Virus record (IMG/VR): IMGVR_UViG_3300031660_000019
Span: 1 to 35,712 of that record
Direction: 5' to 3' (one strand)
Length of the DNA: 35,712 bases
Origin: a virus
The notes under the pieces were generated by a model that saw only the letters and a list, made by a program, of their open reading frames with translations, was not told the DNA's origin and ran no database searches. Shown piece by piece: positions 1 to 6,342 of the stretch. Position 1 is the first letter of the stretch; the number at the start of each line of letters is the position of its first letter. Both the position numbers and the translations under genes were made by a program.

Positions 1-2
1 TG

Positions 3-302
3 TGGGACATCGCGACGGCGGCGTATCACGATGCCCATTTTGCCACCTTTCCGCCGGACCTGGTGGTGCCATGCATTCTGGGTGGATGCCCGCGCGGCGG
101 CACGGTGATCGATCCGTTTGGCGGCAGCGGCACCACCGGCCTGGTCGCCCAGGCGCTGGGCCGTGATGCCATCCTGATCGAGCTCAATCCTGAATATGCG
201 GCCATGGCAGAGAAGCGCCTGAAGATTGGCGCGTTGCGGCCATCGGGGCGGCGGTTGGCGGCTTCTGCGCGCCAGATAGACCTGTTCGGGGCAGTGGCAT
301 GA
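3..302 (+). CDS. DNA methyltransferase, N6-adenine/N4-cytosine type, C-terminal part
   Basis: Only the C-terminal 99 residues are inside the window; the gene starts to the left. The frame shows HFATFPPDLV followed by DPFGGSGTTG and then IELNPEYA, which is the usual end of beta-class amino methyltransferases, where the SAM-binding motif I (DPFGGSGT) lies near the C-terminus. Such enzymes methylate adenine N6 or cytosine N4 in duplex DNA using S-adenosylmethionine. In a phage early operon the likely job is protecting phage DNA from host restriction, or changing methylation-dependent gene control; this role is inferred. Its stop codon overlaps the ATG of the next gene (ATGA at 299-302), so the two are probably translationally coupled. 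The catalytic motif IV lies outside the window, so the exact target base cannot be judged. Confidence 0.88.
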   Translation, partial: WDIATAAYHDAHFATFPPDLVVPCILGGCPRGGTVIDPFGGSGTTGLVAQALGRDAILIELNPEYAAMAEKRLKIGALRPSGRRLAASARQIDLFGAVA

Positions 303-586
303 CGGCGATGGCCTTTCGCAGCACCTGCGGTCGCTGCGGCACCCGCGCGGTGCAGACGCTGACCAAGTGGCACCAGCTTTTCGTGTGCCCGTCGTGCCTG
401 GACAAGCTCGACACGCCGATGTCGCCGGTGACCCGCACCTTCGATCTGGATCGCACGCTGTTTGACCGGCTGCTGCCGATCGCGGCGCAGCGCAACATGC
501 CGGTGGCCGTGCTGGCGTGCCGCCTGCTCGACATCATCAGCGAAGAGCCGGTGATGATCGCCAATCTGCTGGACGAGGAAGAGTGA
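299..586 (+). CDS. Small zinc-ribbon-like protein, unknown function
   Basis: This is a 95-residue protein with two CxxC pairs, Cys10/Cys13 and Cys30/Cys33, spaced as in a zinc ribbon. The rest is a probable helical segment ending in an acidic tail (LLDEEE). It starts at the ATG overlapping the upstream methyltransferase stop and ends at a TGA that overlaps the next ATG (584-588), so it is embedded in a translationally coupled operon. I do not recognise the family. A nucleic-acid-binding or protein-docking role is plausible for a zinc ribbon placed between two methyltransferase-like genes, but this is inference only. Confidence 0.7.
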   Translation: MTAMAFRSTCGRCGTRAVQTLTKWHQLFVCPSCLDKLDTPMSPVTRTFDLDRTLFDRLLPIAAQRNMPVAVLACRLLDIISEEPVMIANLLDEEE

Positions 587-1251
587 TGGCGGGGCGTGTT
601 CTGGTCGCGTGCGAGCGCAGCGGCGTCGTTCGGCGCGCTTTCGAGGCGCAGGGGTGCGATGCATGGTCATGCGACACCATGCCTGCCGATGACGGCAGCA
701 ACAGGCACATCACCGGCGATGTGCTCGATCATTTGGATGATGGCTGGGACCTGCTGATGGTGGCGCACCCGCCGTGCACGATCCTGTGCAACAGCGGGGC
801 GAAGCATCTTTACCTCGGCGGGCGCAAGGCGAATGGGCGCAACCCGGCGCGCTGGGCCGAGCTGGAAGCGGCGGCGGCGTTCTATCGGCGGCTGCGCGAT
901 GCAGCGCAGATCCCGCGCCGCGCGATCGAGAACCCGGTGATGCATGGCCATGCGATCGCGCTGGTCGAGCGTGGGCCTGTCCAGTTCGTGCACCCCTATT
1001 TCTTCGGCGAGCCGTTCTTCAAGAACACCGGCCTCGAGCTGATCGAACTGCCGCGTCTGGTGCCCACCGACATGCTGACGCCGCCTGCGCCGGGAACGGC
1101 AGAGCACAAGGCGTGGTCTCGGTGCCACCGCGAACCGCCGGGGCCTGACCGGGCACGCCGGCGCAGCCAGACCTATCACGGAATCGCAGCGGCCATGGCC
1201 GCGCAATGGGCCCCGCTGATCGGCGCGGGCGAGCGGGAGATGGCAGCATGA
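586..1251 (+). CDS. DNA cytosine methyltransferase-like protein
   Basis: The 221-residue protein opens with RVLVACERSGVVRRAF, a Rossmann-type SAM-binding start, then WSCD and GDVLD. An HPPC at residues 61-64 resembles motif IV (Pro-Cys) of C5 cytosine methyltransferases. Later IENP and the closing RSQTYHGIAAAMAAQW match a family common in phages and often annotated as DNA cytosine methyltransferase. It is short for a full C5 enzyme and no target-recognition domain is visible, so activity is uncertain. I chose the ATG at 586, which overlaps the upstream stop; the open frame extends 23 codons further upstream but that part lies in the previous gene. The stop overlaps the primase start (ATGA, 1248-1251). 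Confidence 0.75.
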   Translation: MAGRVLVACERSGVVRRAFEAQGCDAWSCDTMPADDGSNRHITGDVLDHLDDGWDLLMVAHPPCTILCNSGAKHLYLGGRKANGRNPARWAELEAAAAFYRRLRDAAQIPRRAIENPVMHGHAIALVERGPVQFVHPYFFGEPFFKNTGLELIELPRLVPTDMLTPPAPGTAEHKAWSRCHREPPGPDRARRRSQTYHGIAAAMAAQWAPLIGAGEREMAA

Positions 1252-2459
1252 GTGGGCGCATCGATCCTTCGGCGATTGCCGATATCAAGGCGCGGGTGCC
1301 GGTGTCGCGCGTGGTCGGCCAGGTGGTCAAGTTGGCGCGGCGGGGGCGGGAGTTTGTGGGGCTTTGCCCGTTCCATCAGGAGCGCACGCCCAGCTTCACC
1401 GTGAACGACGACAAGGCGATGTATCACTGTTTTGGCTGCTCGGCGCATGGCGGGGTAATTGACTTCGTGATGCAGCACCAGGGCGTCGATTTTGTCGAGG
1501 CGGTGCGGCGGCTTTCCGATGAGGCGGGGGTCACTCTTGCGCGCGAGAGCGCGACGCCGCGTGCCGAGCTGGAGCGGGCTGCGCCGGAGCGCGATGCGTT
1601 GCGTGTGCCGACGATCGAATGTGCGCAGTGGATGTGGTGCACGTCTTTTCCTGCCGAGGGTGAGATCGTAGAGAACTGGCTGGCGGCGCGCGGGCTGGAC
1701 CTTGCCCACCCGCTTGTGCGGCAGGCGCTTTGCGCGCTGCGCTATCACCCGCGCTGCCCGGTGTGGTCCTGGGCTGTGCATGAACGGCCCGAGGCGCTGA
1801 TGGGGACGCATCCGGCGATGCTGGCGCTGATCGAACGGATCGAGGGGCCATCCGGTGCCCGTGTGCGGGTGCCGATGGGGGTTCATGTGACCTATCTGGC
1901 ACCGCACGGGCGCGCCAAGGCTGCTCTGGGCAAGACCCGCGACGGGCGCGCGGTGCCGACGCGCAAGATGTTTGGCGACGTTGCCGGCGGCGGCGTGTGG
2001 CTGGGGCCGGTGGATGCGCCGGAAGGGGATCGCAGGCCATTGCTGGTGGGTGAGGGCATCGAAAGCACGATTTCTGCTGCCTGCATGGATGGCAGGGCAG
2101 GGCGCATGGCGGCGGCGCTGTCGCTGGGCAATCTGGAAGGCGGCGCGGTGCGGGCGCGCGACGGGGCGCTTCCGCTGTGGAACTTGCAGGCCGATGCGGA
2201 GCGGCCACCGATGGTGGTGGCGCAGCCGGGCCATGTGATCGTGGCGATCGATGCCGACATGAAGCCGTTGCTGCACCGGCGAATCCAGCGGGCGCGTGGC
2301 GAGAAGAGCGGCGTCGGCGATGTCAGCGGGGCAGAGCGCGCGCGCATCTGCGCGACACTGGCGGTGCAGCACTGGCGGCGTGCCGGGGCGTGGCCGGTGG
2401 AAGCGATCCGGCCCCGGATGGGTGCGGATTTCAACGATGTTCTTCGAGGTGCGGCGTGA
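1248..2459 (+). CDS. Phage DNA primase, CHC2 zinc finger plus Toprim
   Basis: This 403-residue DnaG-type primase would make RNA primers for phage DNA replication. The N-terminus has a CHC2 zinc finger (Cys40, His43, Cys61, Cys64). The Toprim catalytic part follows after a linker: VGEGIES with Glu269, and AIDAD with Asp335 and Asp337, the usual metal-binding acidic residues. It is shorter than bacterial DnaG (about 600 residues) and lacks an obvious helicase-binding C-terminal domain, which fits phage primases working with a separate helicase. The helicase is two genes downstream. The ATG at 1248 is chosen because it overlaps the preceding stop and directly precedes the conserved region. Confidence 0.93.
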   Translation: MSGRIDPSAIADIKARVPVSRVVGQVVKLARRGREFVGLCPFHQERTPSFTVNDDKAMYHCFGCSAHGGVIDFVMQHQGVDFVEAVRRLSDEAGVTLARESATPRAELERAAPERDALRVPTIECAQWMWCTSFPAEGEIVENWLAARGLDLAHPLVRQALCALRYHPRCPVWSWAVHERPEALMGTHPAMLALIERIEGPSGARVRVPMGVHVTYLAPHGRAKAALGKTRDGRAVPTRKMFGDVAGGGVWLGPVDAPEGDRRPLLVGEGIESTISAACMDGRAGRMAAALSLGNLEGGAVRARDGALPLWNLQADAERPPMVVAQPGHVIVAIDADMKPLLHRRIQRARGEKSGVGDVSGAERARICATLAVQHWRRAGAWPVEAIRPRMGADFNDVLRGAA

Positions 2460-2905
2460 GCAGTGGGGCAGACCATGCCGAGGCGCAGCTGCGCGCCTTT
2501 GTGGAGCGAATCGAGCGGCTGATCGAGGATCGCAAGTCGATCAACGCCGATATCGCCGATGTGAAGTCCGAGGCGAAGGCGTTCGGGTTCAGCCCCGGTG
2601 CGGTGATGGACGTGATCAAGCAGCGCGCTTTTGCCGACAAGCATGGGCAGGATGCGCTGCTCGAGCGGTTGAGCCTGATCGAGCTGTATTCCGAAGCGGT
2701 GGGCATGGGGGGAATCGGGCTGGACGCGCTGATGGCGCAGGCCCGCGATAAGGCGCTGATGGCGCAGTTTGTCGGCGATCCGCAGGCGGCGAAGAAGCTG
2801 ACCAAGCGCACCCAGACCGTGCGCGCGCTGGCCGACCAGGCCGCTGCCGCCCGCCGTGCGATCGATGGCGGAAATGATAACGAAAACCGGAGCGTAACAC
2901 GATGA
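2456..2905 (+). CDS. DUF2312/GapR-like DNA-binding protein with C-terminal extension
   Basis: The first 75 or so residues of this 149-residue protein match the DUF2312 pattern: an ERIERL helix, then ADIADVKSEAKAFGF, then a helix ending in IELYSEAVG. The founding member, Caulobacter GapR, is about 90 residues and binds overtwisted AT-rich DNA ahead of replication forks, helping topoisomerases. Here roughly 60 extra residues follow, rich in Ala, Lys and Arg (KKLTKRTQ, QAAAARRAI). The GTG start overlaps the primase stop (GTGA at 2456-2459), and the stop overlaps the helicase ATG, so the gene sits between primase and helicase in one coupled operon. A replication-linked role is therefore likely but inferred. 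GapR-like genes are mainly known from Alphaproteobacteria and their phages. Confidence 0.82.
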   Translation: MSSGADHAEAQLRAFVERIERLIEDRKSINADIADVKSEAKAFGFSPGAVMDVIKQRAFADKHGQDALLERLSLIELYSEAVGMGGIGLDALMAQARDKALMAQFVGDPQAAKKLTKRTQTVRALADQAAAARRAIDGGNDNENRSVTR

Positions 2906-4476
2906 ATGATGTGCAGGGTCCTATCGCGGTTCCGGTGGCCGACCCGCTGAAAATGGCGTGGTACGAGCTTTCTGACCTGGGCAATGCCCGGCGTCTGCGC
3001 GATCTGGCGGGCGGCAAGCTGTTGTGGGTGGATGATCACTGGCAGGGCTATGACGGCCGCCGTTGGAGCCGTGAAGACGGCAAGCGGCTCGCCCACCTGA
3101 CCGCGCACGAGGTCGCGTTGCATATCAGCGCCGAGGCTGGTGCGATACTGGCCGAAATCGAGGATGGGCGGGTGCAGAAGGACCAGGTGGGCCGGTGGGA
3201 AGAGCGCGCGACGGCGCTGTTCAAGCATGCCGTGATGAGCGGCAACGCCAACAAGACGGCGGCGATGCTGATGCAGGCGCAGAACCTGATGTTTGCCACG
3301 CGCGACGACTTTGACCGTGATCCGCTGGCGATCAACGTGGCCAATGGGACCTTGCGGTTCTTCGAGAGCGATGGCCAATGGAAGGTGCGCCGGGATCCGC
3401 ATGACCCCGCGGACATGATCAGCCGGGTTGCCGATGCCGAGTGGCTGGATGCGATGCACCCGGATGCCGGTTGCCCGACCTGGGACGCGCACATGGCGAC
3501 CGTGCTGCCTGACCCGGCAGTGCGGGCGTTCTTTCAGGCCTGTGCGGGCTATGGAGCCACGGGCAGCATCCGCGAGCAGGTGATCTTCATCCTGCAGGGC
3601 AAGGGCGGTGACGGCAAGTCGACCTGCATGAACGTGCTGCGCGAGACATTGGGCGGCTATGCCACCAAGAGCGACGTGCAGACCTTCATGGCGGGCGCGC
3701 TGCGCTCTGGCGCCGATGCCACGCCCGATCTGGCGCGGTTGGCCGGTGACACCCGCCTGGTGACCACGGCAGAGCCCAAGGTGGGCGGGATGCTGGACGA
3801 AAGCCGGATCAAGGACATCACCGGCGGCGAGCCGATTCAGGCGCGCGAGCTGCACGGCGCGCCGTTCACCTTCGACCCGCGGTGCAAGATCTTCTTCCAG
3901 TGCAATCGCAAGCCGCGTGTGAGCGGCGATGACGACGGCATCTGGCGGCGCATCATCGTCATCATGTTTCCGCACCAGTTCAAGGATGAGGCGATCAACA
4001 AGCGCATCATGGAGGACCTGCTGGCGGAGAAGGCCGGGGTTCTGCGGTGGCTGGTCGATGGTGTGTTGACCTGGCTGAACACCGGCGAGTTGAAGCCGCC
4101 GCCGAGCGTGCGGGAGGCGACCGACGATTACCGGCGGGCATCGAACCCTTTTGGTGAGTGGTTTGCCGACCATGTCGATACCAGCGACCCCAAGTGTGTG
4201 ACGCCGGCGCAGGAGCTGTTCGACAGCTACAAGGCATTCTGCGCCGACAACGGGGTGGATGATCGCGGGATCATGAACAGCACGTCCTTTGGGCGCGCGC
4301 TGGGCGACAAGCAGCTGATCAAGTTCAAGTCCCATGGTGGGCGCGTGCATCGCCGTGGATGCCGCCTGCGGGGCGGTGACGAGCTGTTCCAGGCGGCAAG
4401 GCCGGTGGTGGCCGATGATGGCCTCGGCGTGCCCGATCCGCGCGATGCTGGGCCGATGCCTGGGTGGGATGATTGA
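2902..4476 (+). CDS. Phage/plasmid helicase, D5/P4 superfamily 3
   Basis: This 524-residue protein has the layout of phage P4 alpha-type helicases. A D5_N-like region (about residues 100-220) precedes an SF3 ATPase with Walker A GKGGDGKST at 233-241. An acidic Walker B-like TTAEP follows near 288-292, then the sensor stretch FFQCNRKPRV (Asn335) and an arginine pair at 349-350. The C-terminus looks like the winged-helix domain common to this family. It would unwind the replication origin and forks as a hexamer. There is no primase domain in the chain; the separate Toprim primase two genes upstream probably supplies this. The repeat-rich non-coding block directly downstream would be a natural binding target. 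Confidence 0.92.
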   Translation: MNDVQGPIAVPVADPLKMAWYELSDLGNARRLRDLAGGKLLWVDDHWQGYDGRRWSREDGKRLAHLTAHEVALHISAEAGAILAEIEDGRVQKDQVGRWEERATALFKHAVMSGNANKTAAMLMQAQNLMFATRDDFDRDPLAINVANGTLRFFESDGQWKVRRDPHDPADMISRVADAEWLDAMHPDAGCPTWDAHMATVLPDPAVRAFFQACAGYGATGSIREQVIFILQGKGGDGKSTCMNVLRETLGGYATKSDVQTFMAGALRSGADATPDLARLAGDTRLVTTAEPKVGGMLDESRIKDITGGEPIQARELHGAPFTFDPRCKIFFQCNRKPRVSGDDDGIWRRIIVIMFPHQFKDEAINKRIMEDLLAEKAGVLRWLVDGVLTWLNTGELKPPPSVREATDDYRRASNPFGEWFADHVDTSDPKCVTPAQELFDSYKAFCADNGVDDRGIMNSTSFGRALGDKQLIKFKSHGGRVHRRGCRLRGGDELFQAARPVVADDGLGVPDPRDAGPMPGWDD

Positions 4477-4505
4477 GCCATGAAGGCCGACCACAACATC
4501 TTGTG

Positions 4506-4540
4506 TCAGACAGTTTCAGACAGTTTGCCTGACTGTCTGG
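4506..4540. repeat. CAGACAGT repeat cluster 1 (three copies)
   Basis: Two direct copies, TCAGACAGTTT at 4506-4516 and 4516-4526, share one T. An inverted copy, ACTGTCTG, occupies 4532-4539. The second and third copies together form an inverted repeat around GCCTG. Confidence 0.75.
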
Positions 4541-4627
4541 TATTTGGCCGCGCGGCGGGGCCTGATCGGGGTGGTCGGGCGGTGTCTGAGGGGGTGACGG
4601 ACCCTGTTGGCGATGGCTGATCCGTCT

Positions 4628-4771
4628 GACTGTCTGCAACTGTCACCCTGCTGAAAGCCGCTGCTAGAGCCAGCGTCAGACAGTTGGCGGATTGTCAGAC
4701 AGTTTTTGCGGGTTCCAGTCATGTGTGCGCGCCCGCATGTGCGTAGGTTGGTGAACTATCTTACTGTCTGA
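4628..4771. repeat. CAGACAGT repeat cluster 2 (four copies)
   Basis: Copies are ACTGTCTG at 4629-4636 (leftward), TCAGACAGTT at 4676-4685 (rightward), TCAGACAGTTT at 4695-4705 (rightward) and ACTGTCTG at 4763-4770 (leftward). The last copy lies about 20 bases before the next start codon and could also act on that gene's expression. Confidence 0.7.
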
Positions 4772-4791
4772 TCTGTCTTCCAAGGGGATAT

Positions 4792-5271
4792 GTGGTGTTT
4801 CATAAAGAAATAGATGGGGCTGATCTTCTTGGCTTCGATGAGGTCGAGGCGGCGCTGATGGATGCGATGGAGTATCTGGGCCGGATGCCCGACCGGGAGC
4901 GGGGCTTCCTGTCTGCCGGGTCGCGCTCTGGCTGGCCCGAGATCATCCGGGCGACATGGCTGGGCGACTATGGCGACGGTGATGCCGTCCCGCGCGGTCC
5001 GGGCCTGACGCGGGCGCAGGTGGGCCATGTGGAGCGCTGGGTCACCGGAGAGGGCGCGCTGGTGCTGGTGGTGCCTCCTGCGCATCGCAGGCTGGTCGGC
5101 ATCGTGCTGCGGCAGAAGCGCGAGCATGAGGGTGGTGGGTTCGCCTGGGCCGATGTGTGGCGCGTGTTCGGTGATCGTGCGGTGACCAGTGACAGCCTTC
5201 GCAAGCGTTATGAGCGGGCGATCAGGAAGGTGGCGATGGCGGCATCTGCTGGCGTATTGGCGCAAGCCTAG
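4792..5271 (+). CDS. HTH protein, possible DUF6362-like phage regulator
   Basis: This 159-residue protein starts at GTG and has no enzyme motif I can name. Residues about 25-60 contain LGRMPDRERGFLSAG and SGWPEI, which recalls a family of small phage proteins (DUF6362) usually found just before terminase genes. The C-terminal part, FAWADVWRVFGD followed by SDSLRKRYERAIRKVA, has the shape of a sigma-region-4-like helix-turn-helix with a basic recognition helix. A role in switching on late genes is plausible because packaging and head genes follow, but this is inference. It lies directly after the CAGACAGT repeats, the last of which is close to its start. Confidence 0.6.
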   Translation: MVFHKEIDGADLLGFDEVEAALMDAMEYLGRMPDRERGFLSAGSRSGWPEIIRATWLGDYGDGDAVPRGPGLTRAQVGHVERWVTGEGALVLVVPPAHRRLVGIVLRQKREHEGGGFAWADVWRVFGDRAVTSDSLRKRYERAIRKVAMAASAGVLAQA

Positions 5272-5434
5272 GATTTCTGCCTGCGGAACGTGTCAAGCGG
5301 TTCTCGCTTCCCGCAGATGAATAATGTTTGTCCGTTTCCGCAGCGTTTGGGGTATTCCTGTTGATGTGCTGGGGAAGTGCGCACGGGTCGCACTGGATGT
5401 CCTTCCTTTGGTACGCTTCCTCTCTTGCAAACTT

Positions 5435-5468
5435 GAACGGGCGGCTCGAGCAATCGGGGCGCCCGTTC
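5435..5468 (+). terminator. Candidate hairpin upstream of HNH gene
   Basis: A perfect 9-bp inverted repeat, GAACGGGCG at 5435-5443 and CGCCCGTTC at 5460-5468, encloses a 16-base loop and is followed by TGCTTT. The stem is strong but the T tract is poor, so this may be a weak terminator or a processing site. It lies in the 226-base gap between the HTH gene and the HNH gene, where I see no gene. Confidence 0.4.
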
Positions 5469-5497
5469 TGCTTTGGTCGGTGACGTTCGGAGGATCG

Positions 5498-5809
5498 ATG
5501 GGCAGGCTGAGGCAGATACCTTCACGGTTGAAGCCGGTGCCGCCCAAGGTGAAGCCGCTGCCTAAGGTGGCGGACAGCTTCTATCATTCGCCCGAGTGGC
5601 GTGACCTGGTGCGCGACATCAAGCGTGAGCGTGGTGCGTTCTGTGTCACCTGCGGATCGGGCAAACGAATTGTCGGCGATCATATCGTCGAGCTCAAGGA
5701 TGGCGGTGCCAAGCTGGACCAGAACAACGTCCAGCTGCTCTGCCACGTCTGTCATCAACGCAAGACGGCACGGGAGCGTGCCAAACGGGCGGTCGGGCAA
5801 GCTGGCTGA
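5498..5809 (+). CDS. HNH endonuclease, terminase-associated
   Basis: The 103-residue protein has a zinc-stabilised HNH fold: Cys49/Cys52, then DH at 61-62, Asn77, and Cys82/Cys85 followed by His86. HNH proteins placed directly before terminase genes in HK97-like phages are known to assist terminase in DNA cleavage during packaging. I chose the ATG at 5498 because GGAGGA lies at 5489-5494; the open frame extends to 5324, but that part is not protein-like and contains the hairpin. The small and large terminase genes follow, which supports a packaging role. Confidence 0.9.
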   Translation: MGRLRQIPSRLKPVPPKVKPLPKVADSFYHSPEWRDLVRDIKRERGAFCVTCGSGKRIVGDHIVELKDGGAKLDQNNVQLLCHVCHQRKTARERAKRAVGQAG

Positions 5810-5883
5810 CCGGGGGGTGGTCGAAAGTCTGCAGGGTTCACCGCGCGCCGACCACCGTGTCTCTCATTTGGAGGTTTTTTTCA

Positions 5884-6342
5884 GTGGCTGGCAATTTTTC
5901 GGGGGAGTTCGACCTGTTCGGGCACCCGATACCTGTGCGTCGGACGATGCGCGGGCGCCCGGCGCATGTGCGCACCACTGAAAATGCCAACAAAATCAAT
6001 CTGTTATTCGCAACCGGTGAAGATGAGGATGCGGCGGCTGCCGCGCTGAACATCTGCACCAAGACGCTGCGGAAGCATTACTTTCCGGAGTGCGACAAGC
6101 GGGCTGCCGCTGCCGCTGCCGCCAAGGCCAAGCTGCTGCAGATGCTGTGGACGCTGGCCGAGGCGGGCAAGCCCGCTGCGGTCAAGGAACTGTTTGCGCG
6201 GATCGACAAGGGCGACCTGGACCGTATGCGGTTGCCGGCGCGTCCGGCCAAGCCTGCGCCGATCGGCAAGAAGGATCAGCGGTTGCTGGATGCCCGCACA
6301 GCCGGGGAAGGCAGTGAATGGGACGGCCTGCTGAACAGCTGA
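5884..6342 (+). CDS. Terminase small subunit-like protein
   Basis: This 152-residue protein has an N-terminal basic RRTMRGRPAHVRT, then a helix-turn-helix region around ENANKINLLFATG and AAAALNICTKTLRKHYF, as in small terminase subunits that recognise the packaging site. An Ala-rich helix and a Pro/Lys-rich tail follow. The GTG at 5884 is preferred because GGAGG lies at 5870-5874, nine bases upstream; a GTG at 5857 would place that signal inside the gene. The gene overlaps the large terminase by 25 bases. The overlap and position make the assignment likely although sequence similarity among small terminases is low. Confidence 0.75.
   Translation: MAGNFSGEFDLFGHPIPVRRTMRGRPAHVRTTENANKINLLFATGEDEDAAAAALNICTKTLRKHYFPECDKRAAAAAAAKAKLLQMLWTLAEAGKPAAVKELFARIDKGDLDRMRLPARPAKPAPIGKKDQRLLDARTAGEGSEWDGLLNS

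Larger units (their letters stand above)
4477..4791. other. Non-coding repeat block, candidate replication origin
   Basis: This stretch between the helicase and the next gene holds seven copies of the 8-mer CAGACAGT or its complement ACTGTCTG. Four point right (around 4507, 4517, 4677 and 4696) and three point left (around 4532, 4629 and 4763). The first two are a tandem pair, TCAGACAGTTT at 4506-4516 and 4516-4526, and the third faces them, forming an inverted arrangement. Clustered repeats beside a D5/P4-type helicase resemble iterons of P4-like origins. An operator for a repressor is the main alternative. No convincing gene is present; a 46-codon frame (4480-4620) runs through the repeats but looks accidental. 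Confidence 0.5.

Noticed and set aside
2431-4494. Very long open frame (687 codons) on the reverse strand
   Set aside because: It is a GC-rich antisense shadow of the helicase and GapR-like genes; composition is His/Arg/Pro-rich and no motif is seen.
4480-4620. 46-codon frame directly after the helicase gene
   Set aside because: It runs through the CAGACAGT repeats and its sequence is set by them; no known family and no further support.
5324-5497. Upstream extension of the HNH gene
   Set aside because: The later ATG at 5498 has a good GGAGGA; the extension covers the hairpin at 5435-5468 and is not protein-like.
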